DNA of 5,928 bases from an uncultured Muribaculaceae bacterium (GTDB lineage Bacteria; Bacteroidota; Bacteroidia; Bacteroidales; Muribaculaceae), in the NCBI GenBank assembly GCA_934663645.1, contig CAKUKR010000102.1, positions 1-5,928 on the forward strand. The letters are read 5' to 3'. The notes below the pieces were generated by a model, which had not been told where the DNA came from, did no database searches, and saw only the letters and a program-made list of their open reading frames with translations. The position numbers and the translations under genes are program-made. How positions within the stretch are numbered: position 1 is the stretch's first letter; every line of letters begins with the position of its first letter. Of the stretch, positions 1 to 5,919 are shown piece by piece.

Positions 1-96
1 GAGGAGCATAACCAAGGCCTTCAGCAGTGAATTTTTTTGCAAGTTCTCTTGAGAAATGCGCTTACGGCAGCTATATATAGATATAAAGTTTGTATT
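1..96. other. Left-edge gap, gene content undecided
   Basis: No complete gene is visible here. On the + strand, one frame reads EEHNQGLQQ and stops at 28-30, and another reads RSITKAFSSEFFCKFS and stops at 49-51; either could be the tail of an upstream gene. On the - strand, a frame is open from an ATG at 120-118 to the window edge and ends in a hydrophobic run (LLKALVMLL), like the start of a signal peptide; its other possible starts are TTG at 42-40 or ATG at 9-7. These readings exclude each other in part, and the sequence does not decide between them. The stretch from about 70 to 96 is AT-rich and should hold the leader of the gene at 97. Confidence 0.35.
49..77 (+). promoter_or_regulatory. 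Weak promoter candidate for the 188-aa gene
   Basis: TTGAGA (49-54) and TATATA (72-77) are separated by 17 bases, about 20 bases ahead of the ATG at 97. This resembles a generic sigma-70 pair rather than the Bacteroidetes TTTG/TAnnTTTG pair. Nothing with an exact TAnnTTTG box lies at a usable distance, so the call is weak. Confidence 0.22.
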
Positions 97-663
97 ATGA
101 CTATAAATAAAGTTATTCATCTGACACGAGAGGAGTTGTCAGAGTTGATTTATGAGGCTGTGCTGCCTGTACTGAATGAAATTGACGCACGTGAGTATGC
201 GCGTGTCCACAAGTCTACGAACAAGGCGAGGGTTGACAACCAGAACGGAGTGCTGTACCACCGGATAAATTCAAACACTATCGAGCCGAATGACGACATC
301 ATCGCCCATGGCATAGAGCTGGAACCCCGTGCTGCGGATTCATTGATTTCGCCTTTTAAGGACATACGCTTCATGTTCTACTGCAAGAACCTGCGGCAGA
401 ACACTGGCATCGTCCTGTTCTCGCTTTCAGTATTGTATGAACTGACTGATGAAAAAGCGGTGTTGAAGGGAGATGTGGTGTTCAACAATGAGCGGTTGAA
501 CGGAAGTGTAATCATCAACCTTAATACGGCTGGCGTGGTGTATTGCCACCGCAAGTCGAGGCGTAAATACCCTCTGGAGATAGACAACCGGTTCGCGCAA
601 AAATGGAATGAACTCATTGATGTGTTGCGTGAGGCATCGCGCCTTGTCTATGGCAATCAGTGA
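97..663 (+). CDS. Hypothetical soluble protein, 188 aa
   Basis: I do not recognise this protein. I start it at the ATG at 97, giving MTINKVIHLT; the same frame can be extended to a TTG at 37, but the 20 added residues look like translated leader and TTG starts are rare in this group. There is no signal peptide or membrane segment, so it is probably cytoplasmic. Residues 8-30 form an amphipathic helix rich in Leu and Glu. A strand-rich core covers about 88-150, with segments such as IRFMFYC, TGIVLFSLSVLYEL and GSVIINLN. A very basic patch (HRKSRRK, 151-157) is followed by a C-terminal helix (165-184). The short N-terminal 'HLTREEL' helix faintly resembles openings of small phage or mobile-element proteins in Bacteroidetes, but this is no basis for a function. 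It converges with the rubredoxin gene across a hairpin. Confidence 0.75.
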   Translation: MTINKVIHLTREELSELIYEAVLPVLNEIDAREYARVHKSTNKARVDNQNGVLYHRINSNTIEPNDDIIAHGIELEPRAADSLISPFKDIRFMFYCKNLRQNTGIVLFSLSVLYELTDEKAVLKGDVVFNNERLNGSVIINLNTAGVVYCHRKSRRKYPLEIDNRFAQKWNELIDVLREASRLVYGNQ

Positions 664-666
664 GGC

Positions 667-681
667 AACTCTCTGGGAGTT
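667..681 (+). repeat. Small inverted repeat after the 188-aa gene
   Basis: AACTC (667-671) pairs with GAGTT (677-681) around a 5-base loop, 4 bases after the TGA stop. It is short and may only add to the larger hairpin just downstream. Confidence 0.3.
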
Positions 682-705
682 CTGAGGTAGCGATGAACTA
701 TTGAG

Positions 706-736
706 CAGCGGCGCACCACTGTCCGGTGCGCCGCTG
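706..736. terminator. 12-bp perfect GC-rich hairpin between convergent genes
   Basis: CAGCGGCGCACC (706-717) pairs without mismatch with GGTGCGCCGCTG (725-736) around a 7-base loop (718-724). It sits 42 bases past the stop of the + strand gene and 26 bases past the stop of rubredoxin on the - strand, so it could end transcripts from both sides. Neither strand shows a T-run next to the stem, so it is not a textbook intrinsic terminator; 3'-end protection or attenuation of read-through are alternatives. Confidence 0.6.
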
Positions 737-762
737 TCGTAGTAGAAGGAGAATGGGTGCGG

Positions 763-927
763 TCAGCCGTCAATCGGCTCGAAATCATCTTTTGCCGCGC
801 CGCACGCCGGGCATACCCAGTCGCTGGGGAGGTCTTCAAACGGTGTGCCTGGCGCGAAGCCGGCGGCGGTGTCACCTTCTGCCGGGTCGTAGACCCAGCC
901 GCACATTGTGCATCTGTACTTTTTCAT
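763..927 (-). CDS. Rubredoxin, 54 aa
   Basis: This is a complete small iron protein that carries one electron at a single Fe(Cys)4 site in the cytoplasm. The translation begins [19 protein letters not shown]. It carries the two family knuckles: CTMCG (Cys6, Cys9) and CPACG (Cys39, Cys42). The characteristic [14 protein letters not shown] stretch and a KDDFE tail near the C-terminus are also present. The length matches the usual 52-54 residues of classical rubredoxins, with nothing truncated. The ATG at 927-925 is the only sensible start; a weak AAGG lies 3 bases ahead. It appears to be a single-gene unit, with no redox partner in the window. In anaerobes such proteins commonly feed rubrerythrin, rubredoxin:oxygen oxidoreductase or superoxide reductase for oxygen defence; which partner applies here cannot be read from this sequence. 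Confidence 0.97.
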   Translation of the reverse strand: MKKYRCTMCGWVYDPAEGDTAAGFAPGTPFEDLPSDWVCPACGAAKDDFEPIDG

Positions 928-945
928 AACCTTGAGATTTAAGGA

Positions 946-973
946 ATTATAGTTTTCATTGTCAGTGTATCAA
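946..973 (-). promoter_or_regulatory. Promoter candidate for rubredoxin
   Basis: Read on the - strand, TTGATA (973-968) and TATAAT (951-946) are separated by 16 bases, with the ATG about 19 bases further on. The distance from TTG to TATAATTC (19 bases) also fits the Bacteroidetes -33/-7 layout, although the -7 box departs from TAnnTTTG at two fixed positions. The implied leader is only about 12 nt. Confidence 0.45.
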
Positions 974-1150
974 CGCGCTGTCAGCCCAGGTGGTTCACAA
1001 GGTCAATGCATTGTCATATCGAAAGGAGAGCCGATTGGCGTTGTTCATAATTATTTGATATTTACCTGTAAAGGAGCGGACAATCCGCCACTTGCCCAGG
1101 CTTTTTTAATGGCAAAGCCGTGAAAATATGATGCGAAATAGGGGGATTCA

Positions 1151-1182
1151 TTTGTATATGAAGCATATTATTGCGAACTTTG
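1151..1182 (+). promoter_or_regulatory. Bacteroidetes-type promoter candidate for the PI-PLC gene
   Basis: TTTG at 1151-1154 is followed after 20 bases by GAACTTTG at 1175-1182. This is the expected -33/-7 arrangement, with one mismatch (G for T) in TAnnTTTG. Transcription would begin near 1188-1190, leaving a leader of about 110 nt before the ATG at 1301. Confidence 0.55.
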
Positions 1183-1218
1183 CAACCAGGACGACGCAAG
1201 TGCGGCGTACATATCCAA

Positions 1219-1254
1219 AGACAGTATCGGCGATGAAACGCTGAGGCTATGTCT
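1219..1254 (+). other. Possible leader hairpin upstream of PI-PLC
   Basis: AGACAgTA (1219-1226) can pair with TATGTCT (1248-1254) with one bulged G. An inner GCG/CGC stem (1230-1232 with 1239-1241) closes a 6-base loop. It lies in the predicted 5' leader, about 46 bases before the start codon. The pairing is modest and could be chance. Confidence 0.25.
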
Positions 1255-1300
1255 GAAAGGTATATAATCAAAGGTAATCCTCAATCAAACTGCTTTATTT

Positions 1301-2887
1301 ATGAACAAAACAAGTTTTTTGTCGGCCGTTTTGATAGCATTGTGTGCCGTATTGGCTCTCGGATGCGACGACGATAAAGGCCGTGACTGGAATCCCTCGA
1401 TAGGAGGAGAACAAAAGGATGTTGAAAAAAGGACCGTGGTAAGCGAAAAGGGTCCGCAGAAAGGTCAGAAGCACCGTTCCAGCGATGACTTCAGTACCAA
1501 GGGAATGAATAGCGGTAAAATCCTGTGGACCTGTGACGATGACAACATCACCTTTGACGTGAACATCAACAAGTCCGGGACAGACGGAGTGTTTGCCACT
1601 TCCTTGTACAACAACGCAATTACCGACTTCATAAGTTCGGACAAGCTGTATATTGCCAATCCGAAAAACGCTACAAAAAGCTTCACCATAACATACCAAA
1701 TCATCCCGGACGAGGGCGGTTATTGCTATGTGACCAGTGCGAAATCCCCTCTGGATGGTCAGGATCATCGTTCGAGTGCGAACTTCCAGCTTGGCCGAAG
1801 TCCGCGGTACATTGTAGAGTGCGATGCCGACATCTCGTTTACAATCAGGCAGGATGTCTCCGGGTCGGACAAAGACGTGTTCACGGATGTGGAAAACGGA
1901 GCTGTCCTGGACAACCCGTATAAGGACAAACTCTATATTGCCGACCCGAAGAATGCCAAGAAGTCGTTTACGGTTATCTTCAAGCCCCTCATCGACGATA
2001 CAAGAAACTGGATGACGGCACTGTCTGACGACTTGTATCTTTACGAGCTCTCCATTCCGGGAACTCATGATTCGGGTACAGGCGAATTTGTCGGTGCAGG
2101 GATGAGCAAATGCCAGAATTACAACATCATGCAGCAGCTGAATGACGGTATACGCTACTTCGACATCCGCGTGGATGAGGAGATGGACATTCGCCACGGG
2201 GTCACAGACTGCGACATAGACTTTGAGGACGTGTGGAACGACTTCACCCTCTTCTTGAAAGAACACCCGGGTGAAACGATAATCATGCAGCTGAACAGCC
2301 ATGCGGACGATGACGAAATAGCAGAAAGCCTGGCCAAGTATTTTAAGCCGGAAAACATCTGGACTGGCAGCAGCATTCCGCGATTGGGTGAAGTCCGGGG
2401 CAAGGTGGTGCTTTTCCGCCGTTACAAAGAAATCGACAACGGCGGCATAGACGTGCGTAGCGTATGGCCGGATGATGGCGTCAACATTGAGGGAGACAAC
2501 GGACACAACATCTTCTATATTGAAGACCGATACTATTCGACTTCGGAGGCCATACATAACACGCGCGAAAAACGCGAACTGGTATGCGCCGCCATCAAGG
2601 CTGCCTGCGACAACAAAAACAATAAAATGCACATCATATTCAACAGTGTAGCCGGTCGCGTGACGCATACACCATGGGACTATGCGTGGGGTGGAGTAGG
2701 CATCAGCCTGGAGATGAACCCGGCTCTGAAGGATATACTTGACAGTATCGCCACCGACAATAAGGTCCGGCCGCTGCGCATGGGGGCAATTTTGCTCGAC
2801 TTTTACAACAAGCACAGGGATGATGATGACTGTAAGCTTGTCGAGCGTATAATCAACTTCAATTTCGAAGAGCCGTTTATAAAATAG
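1301..2887 (+). CDS. Surface lipoprotein with PI-PLC X domain, 528 aa
   Basis: This is a predicted phosphatidylinositol-specific phospholipase C, which cleaves inositol phospholipids or GPI-type anchors to diacylglycerol and cyclic inositol phosphate. Residues 1-21 are a signal peptide, and Cys22 (ALGC, a slightly atypical lipobox) is the likely lipidation site. The following DDDK resembles the acidic export signal of Bacteroidetes surface lipoproteins. Two diverged copies of an unrecognised domain span about 47-133 and 145-230. The catalytic domain runs about 231-528: SIPGTHDSGT (His256, Asp257), GIRYFDIR (Asp288, Arg290), RHG (His299), HPGETIIMQL (322-331) and ILLDF (Asp500). These match the His32, Asp33, Asp67, Arg69, His82 and Asp274 positions of the Bacillus cereus enzyme as I recall it; Asn332 stands where I recall Lys115. 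Bacterial family members are often about 300 residues, so the N-terminal part is additional. The ATG at 1301 is set by the signal peptide; no Shine-Dalgarno is evident. Confidence 0.92.
   Translation: MNKTSFLSAVLIALCAVLALGCDDDKGRDWNPSIGGEQKDVEKRTVVSEKGPQKGQKHRSSDDFSTKGMNSGKILWTCDDDNITFDVNINKSGTDGVFATSLYNNAITDFISSDKLYIANPKNATKSFTITYQIIPDEGGYCYVTSAKSPLDGQDHRSSANFQLGRSPRYIVECDADISFTIRQDVSGSDKDVFTDVENGAVLDNPYKDKLYIADPKNAKKSFTVIFKPLIDDTRNWMTALSDDLYLYELSIPGTHDSGTGEFVGAGMSKCQNYNIMQQLNDGIRYFDIRVDEEMDIRHGVTDCDIDFEDVWNDFTLFLKEHPGETIIMQLNSHADDDEIAESLAKYFKPENIWTGSSIPRLGEVRGKVVLFRRYKEIDNGGIDVRSVWPDDGVNIEGDNGHNIFYIEDRYYSTSEAIHNTREKRELVCAAIKAACDNKNNKMHIIFNSVAGRVTHTPWDYAWGGVGISLEMNPALKDILDSIATDNKVRPLRMGAILLDFYNKHRDDDDCKLVERIINFNFEEPFIK
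1439..1699 (+). repeat. N-terminal duplicated domain, copy 1
   Basis: Protein residues about 47-133 of the PI-PLC lipoprotein. Landmarks shared with copy 2 are V-x-S-x-K-x-P-x-x-G-Q-x-HRSS at the start and KLYIANPKNATKSFT at the end. The pattern suggests a beta-rich binding domain, but no family is recognised. Confidence 0.8.
1733..1990 (+). repeat. N-terminal duplicated domain, copy 2
   Basis: Protein residues about 145-230, offset 95-98 residues from copy 1. It carries HRSSANF and KLYIADPKNAKKSFT. The two copies differ at many bases even over the best-conserved stretch, so the duplication is not recent. Confidence 0.8.
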
Positions 2888-2901
2888 GAATAAAGCCTGG
2901 T

Positions 2902-2929
2902 GGCGCGGCGGTGTGCACGCCGCCGCGCC
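2902..2929. terminator. 12-bp GC-rich hairpin between PI-PLC and the sensor gene
   Basis: GGCGCGGCGGTG (2902-2913) pairs with CGCCGCCGCGCC (2918-2929), with one G-T wobble and a TGCA tetraloop. It lies 14 bases after the PI-PLC stop and could also end the oppositely directed sensor transcript. No T-run follows on either strand. Confidence 0.6.
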
Positions 2930-2944
2930 CAACAATATAGGCAC

Positions 2945-2965
2945 TGCCAGCCTCAATGGTTGGCA
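2945..2965. terminator. Second hairpin, just past the sensor gene stop
   Basis: TGCCAGCC (2945-2952) pairs with GGTTGGCA (2958-2965), with one G-T wobble and a 5-base loop. It begins 3 bases beyond the stop codon of the sensor gene on the - strand, where a 3'-end hairpin would be expected. There is no T-run. Confidence 0.4.
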
Positions 2966-2968
2966 AGG

Positions 2969-5806
2969 TCAATGTGCCGACTGTGCGTATGCGGACGGCG
3001 TTTCGCCGGTTATGTCCTTGAATACGCGGACGAAATGCGAGTAGTCGGAGAATCCGCAGTCGAGAGCCACGTTCTTAAGCGGTATGTCCTTGTCAGAGGC
3101 AATCATGCGCTTTGCCTTGCCGATTTTCACCATGCGGATGAACGCAGCCGGCGACTGGTCAATGATGCCAGTAATCTTGCGGTGTATTTGCCGTGTGTTT
3201 ACCCCCATTTTTTCAGCGAGTATTCCCACCGTGATGTCATCGCAGTTGTCAAGGGCTTGAAGTATTATCTCCTTGGCTTTTTGCAGGAACGGGTCTTGTT
3301 GAGATCCGTTGTCGGGCGTTGCTGTTGGTGCGTTTTCGGCAGCGGCAGACGTGGGTCGGCTGTCATTGCCGACCTGGTCAGCCGGTTCGTCAGGGACAAT
3401 CATTTGGGCATATTTGCGGTAGAGCAACGTGCGCTGTTCGAGCAGTTTTGATACGCGCAGCCGCAGTTCGTCAGAATTGAACGGCTTGGCGAGGTAAGCG
3501 TCTGCTCCAGCGTTGAGCCCGACGAGTTTGTCCTCTTCGGTTATGCGGGCCGTTACCATTATTATCGGTATGTGGTTTATCAGTTCGTTGGCCCGGACAC
3601 GGCGGCACAGTTCGATGCCGTCGAGTATGGGCATCATTACGTCTGATATTATCAGGTCTGGCACGATGTCTATTGCTTTCTCGAGGCCCTCCTGCCCGTT
3701 GGCGGCGTAGTGTATGGTGTAGTCCGGCGACAGTTGCGACCCTATGAAGTCAGCTACATCCTCGTTGTCCTCTACGATCAATATCTGCCGTTTCGCCGTC
3801 AATCCGTCAGTCGCGTCATTTGTGTTACCGACATTGCCGCGAGCTGCATCGGCAGTGCCGGTCTCCTTCCCAATGGCGTTGCCAGTCACCTCAATGGGTT
3901 TGCCAGTATGCCGGATTGGCAGTGTTATGTGGAACTTTGTGCCATGTCCCGGCTCGCTTTCTACAGCGATTGTCCCGCCTACGGCATCGATTATTTGCTT
4001 TACGAGCGCAAGCCCCACGCCAGTCCCGGTGACGCTGTTGTCTGCACGGTAGAACGGCTTGAAAATGTGCGGCAGCTTTTCCGCCTCCACCCCCTTGCCG
4101 GAGTCGGCAAAATCGAGTATGAACGTTCCCCCGTTGCGATATGCCGAAATCTTGATACTTCCTCCCTTTGGCGTGAATTTTAGCGAGTTGGACATCAGGT
4201 TGCCTACCAGTTTGTTCATATAGTCCGGCACGAAGTCCATGTCTGTTTTCTCGGGGTATTCGTACAGTATTTCTATGCCGTTGTTTGAGGCATATTCGCG
4301 GTACGTATCGACTATCATGGCTATTTGCGCCACAATGTTGCCATGCCGCCAGTCGGGCTCTCCGATTACGGATTTGATTCTCGAGATGTCGAGCAGCTGT
4401 GTGATAAGCGAGAGCAGCCGGTTCCCCTGGCGTTGTATGGTGACTGCTTCATGGCGTGTAGTCTCATCTGTTTCTGCGCGGTCGGCAATGTTTTTGCTCA
4501 GTCCGAGAATTACCGTGAGCGGCGTGCGGAACTCGTGGGTTATGTTGGTGAAGAAGTTCTCGCGCATCTGGCTCGCTTCGCGCAATATGCGGTGTCCGTT
4601 TGCACGGATGCGCTGTATGTAGAGCATTGCCCCGATGAAGCCCAGCAACAGCAGCACGACAAGCGCGAAGATAGTATAGCTCAACTGCTTGGACTTCAAT
4701 TCCGACTGAAGCCTTTCGTTGGCTATGTCCATGGCTTGCTGCTGCCGTCCGCGTTCTATGGCAATGCCTGTGTTGAGTATGCGGTCGCGCTTCTCCATAT
4801 CGACCACACTGTCTTGCAGCTGTGTGGAAAGCACATGGTGGTCAAGCGCGTCCTTGTACCTCCCTTCACTCTTGTAAACCTTGTAATACAGGTTGTGTAT
4901 GGCGGCAAGGTGTTCTCTGGAGCCGATGCTGTCTGCAACAGCCTGGGCCTCGTGCAGCATGGCGAGAGCCTTGGTGTCGTTGTGGGTGTCTAAATACAGC
5001 GAAGACAGCGAAATCAGCACTTCCAGCGAGTGCCACCGGTCCTTGGAGGCTTTCATTATGGCGTATGCTGCGTTGTATTCGCGCAATGCGTCTTGATAAC
5101 GTCCCTGCTTCTCATGCAGGCTGCCGAAATAGACATGGCAGAGCGATATGCCGAGGCTGTTGTTGTCCTGCTGGTTCAGTTGCATCGACTTGCGGTAATA
5201 CTCCAGTGCGGTCCTGTAGTCGCCGCGCGAAGCGTATATCGAGCCGAGGTTGGCATAGTTGATGGCCTGGCCCGTTGCGCTGCCCAGCTCCTTTTCTCCG
5301 GCCAGGGCGAGGCGGAATGCGCTGTCAGCTCGCTCATAATTGCCTATGCTCAGGTAGATGTTGCCCAGTCCGTTGAGCGATACCACACGGTTCTTGCGCA
5401 TTACGAAAGCCGTGTCCGTAGACTCGACGCACATGCGGTAGGCATTGTAATGGTATTCTTGTGCCACGTCGAGTATCCCCATGCGACGGTAGTCTGTGGC
5501 TATGTTGTTGAGCGCCTGTATCCACTCTGCTGTGTCGTTGACAGACTTGGCGAGTGCGAGTCCGCGGCTGTGCATGCGCAGTGCCTCGTCATAGCGGGTC
5601 TCGTTGCGCATCTGCTTGCCCTGATCGCGCAGGTAGACTATGCTGTCGTGTACCGAGGCTTTGTCCTTCTCGGAGATGCTGCCGTCGGAACATGACACTA
5701 TGCCGGCACTTGCCAATGCCAGCAACAACGGAAGTATTGCAACCGCACGGAGCGTGGGCATGCGGCTGATGCAATCCTTAAATCGTGCCAAAATGTATAT
5801 CGTCAT
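2969..5806 (-). CDS. TPR-type hybrid histidine kinase / AraC response regulator, 945 aa
   Basis: This is a whole two-component pathway in one membrane protein. Residues 16-39 resemble a lipoprotein signal (IVSC, Cys39). Residues about 55-330 hold TPR helices, clearest at 143-168, 182-210, 221-250, 262-290 and 301-330, predicted to lie in the periplasm. A probable coiled coil (331-375) leads to one membrane helix (376-397). The kinase follows: H-box NITHEFRTPL with His424, N-box with Asn540, DSGKG (568-572), IFKPFYRAD, and GTGVGL. A polar linker (631-672) joins a receiver with Asp680, phosphoacceptor Asp722, Thr752 and Lys774. A second linker (about 803-838) leads to an AraC-type HTH at about 840-942. 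All key residues are present, so it should be active. The ligand is unknown; TPRs replace the beta-propeller sensor of classical polysaccharide-sensing versions. The ATG at 5761 (residue 16) gives a more normal signal peptide and may be the true start. Confidence 0.95.
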   Translation of the reverse strand: MTIYILARFKDCISRMPTLRAVAILPLLLALASAGIVSCSDGSISEKDKASVHDSIVYLRDQGKQMRNETRYDEALRMHSRGLALAKSVNDTAEWIQALNNIATDYRRMGILDVAQEYHYNAYRMCVESTDTAFVMRKNRVVSLNGLGNIYLSIGNYERADSAFRLALAGEKELGSATGQAINYANLGSIYASRGDYRTALEYYRKSMQLNQQDNNSLGISLCHVYFGSLHEKQGRYQDALREYNAAYAIMKASKDRWHSLEVLISLSSLYLDTHNDTKALAMLHEAQAVADSIGSREHLAAIHNLYYKVYKSEGRYKDALDHHVLSTQLQDSVVDMEKRDRILNTGIAIERGRQQQAMDIANERLQSELKSKQLSYTIFALVVLLLLGFIGAMLYIQRIRANGHRILREASQMRENFFTNITHEFRTPLTVILGLSKNIADRAETDETTRHEAVTIQRQGNRLLSLITQLLDISRIKSVIGEPDWRHGNIVAQIAMIVDTYREYASNNGIEILYEYPEKTDMDFVPDYMNKLVGNLMSNSLKFTPKGGSIKISAYRNGGTFILDFADSGKGVEAEKLPHIFKPFYRADNSVTGTGVGLALVKQIIDAVGGTIAVESEPGHGTKFHITLPIRHTGKPIEVTGNAIGKETGTADAARGNVGNTNDATDGLTAKRQILIVEDNEDVADFIGSQLSPDYTIHYAANGQEGLEKAIDIVPDLIISDVMMPILDGIELCRRVRANELINHIPIIMVTARITEEDKLVGLNAGADAYLAKPFNSDELRLRVSKLLEQRTLLYRKYAQMIVPDEPADQVGNDSRPTSAAAENAPTATPDNGSQQDPFLQKAKEIILQALDNCDDITVGILAEKMGVNTRQIHRKITGIIDQSPAAFIRMVKIGKAKRMIASDKDIPLKNVALDCGFSDYSHFVRVFKDITGETPSAYAQSAH

Positions 5807-5857
5807 ATATGAGCGAGTTTCTCATTGATGCCAGGAGGCTTGCCCCCTGTGCAGACG

Positions 5858-5889
5858 CAAAATTACGAATTTTTCTCGGTCGGTACATA
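5858..5889 (-). promoter_or_regulatory. Promoter of the hybrid sensor gene
   Basis: On the - strand, TATG (5889-5886, one mismatch to TTTG) precedes TAATTTTG (5865-5858) by 20 bases. The second box matches the Bacteroidetes -7 consensus TAnnTTTG exactly. Transcription would start near 5851, about 45 nt ahead of the ATG at 5806 and about 90 nt ahead of the ATG at 5761, so it does not decide the start. Confidence 0.6.
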
Positions 5890-5919
5890 TTTAGCCGCGT
5901 GAAATCTTCATTACATTTG
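5888..5919 (+). promoter_or_regulatory. Divergent promoter firing out of the right edge
   Basis: TACATTTG at 5912-5919 matches TAnnTTTG exactly on the + strand. The -33 region around 5888-5893 (TATTTA) is a poor match and overlaps the -33 region of the sensor promoter. A gene transcribed to the right should begin just beyond the window. Confidence 0.45.

Larger units (their letters stand above)
928..1300. other. Divergent intergenic region (rubredoxin / PI-PLC)
   Basis: This 373-nt gap separates divergent genes. It holds promoter candidates for both sides, a perfect 10-bp palindrome CAATGCATTG at 1004-1013, and short stems: GCGGA/TCCGC near 1076-1088, and GGCTTT/AAAGCC in 1099-1119, the latter with a T-run in its left arm and loop. 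A 38-codon frame starting at ATG 1128 runs over the predicted promoter and does not look like a protein. I find no tRNA or recognisable riboswitch. Confidence 0.6.

Noticed and set aside
82..92. TATAAAGTTTG as a -7 box for the 188-aa gene
   Set aside because: The spacing inside the box is one base too long for TAnnTTTG, and transcription would start at or inside the ATG at 97.
726..942. + strand frames opposite rubredoxin
   Set aside because: They are shadows of the 54-aa rubredoxin on the other strand, whose four cysteines and family motifs are decisive.
1128..1244. Small + strand frame (38 codons) upstream of PI-PLC
   Set aside because: It runs across the predicted promoter, has no ribosome binding site and a composition unlike a protein.
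1295..2956. 553-codon open frame on the - strand covering the entire PI-PLC gene
   Set aside because: It is in codon register with PI-PLC, so a stop would need a TTA, CTA or TCA codon in the sense gene. The sense gene uses none of these, consistent with its GC-ending codon preference. The protein itself resembles no family, while the sense frame has catalytic motifs and a signal peptide.
3880..3930. Repeated TTGCCAGT words in the sensor gene
   Set aside because: They fall in the low-complexity polar linker between the kinase and receiver, are only 8 bases long, and show no regular spacing beyond two copies.
2900..5695. Multiple + strand frames of 60-220 codons opposite the sensor gene
   Set aside because: They are antisense to a continuous 945-codon gene with recognisable domains throughout, and show no signal of their own.
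5760..5823. 15-codon frame (MRNSLIYDDIHFGTI) on the - strand overlapping the sensor gene start
   Set aside because: It is too short to tell from chance; its stop just ahead of the ATG at 5761 is suggestive of a leader peptide but nothing else supports it.
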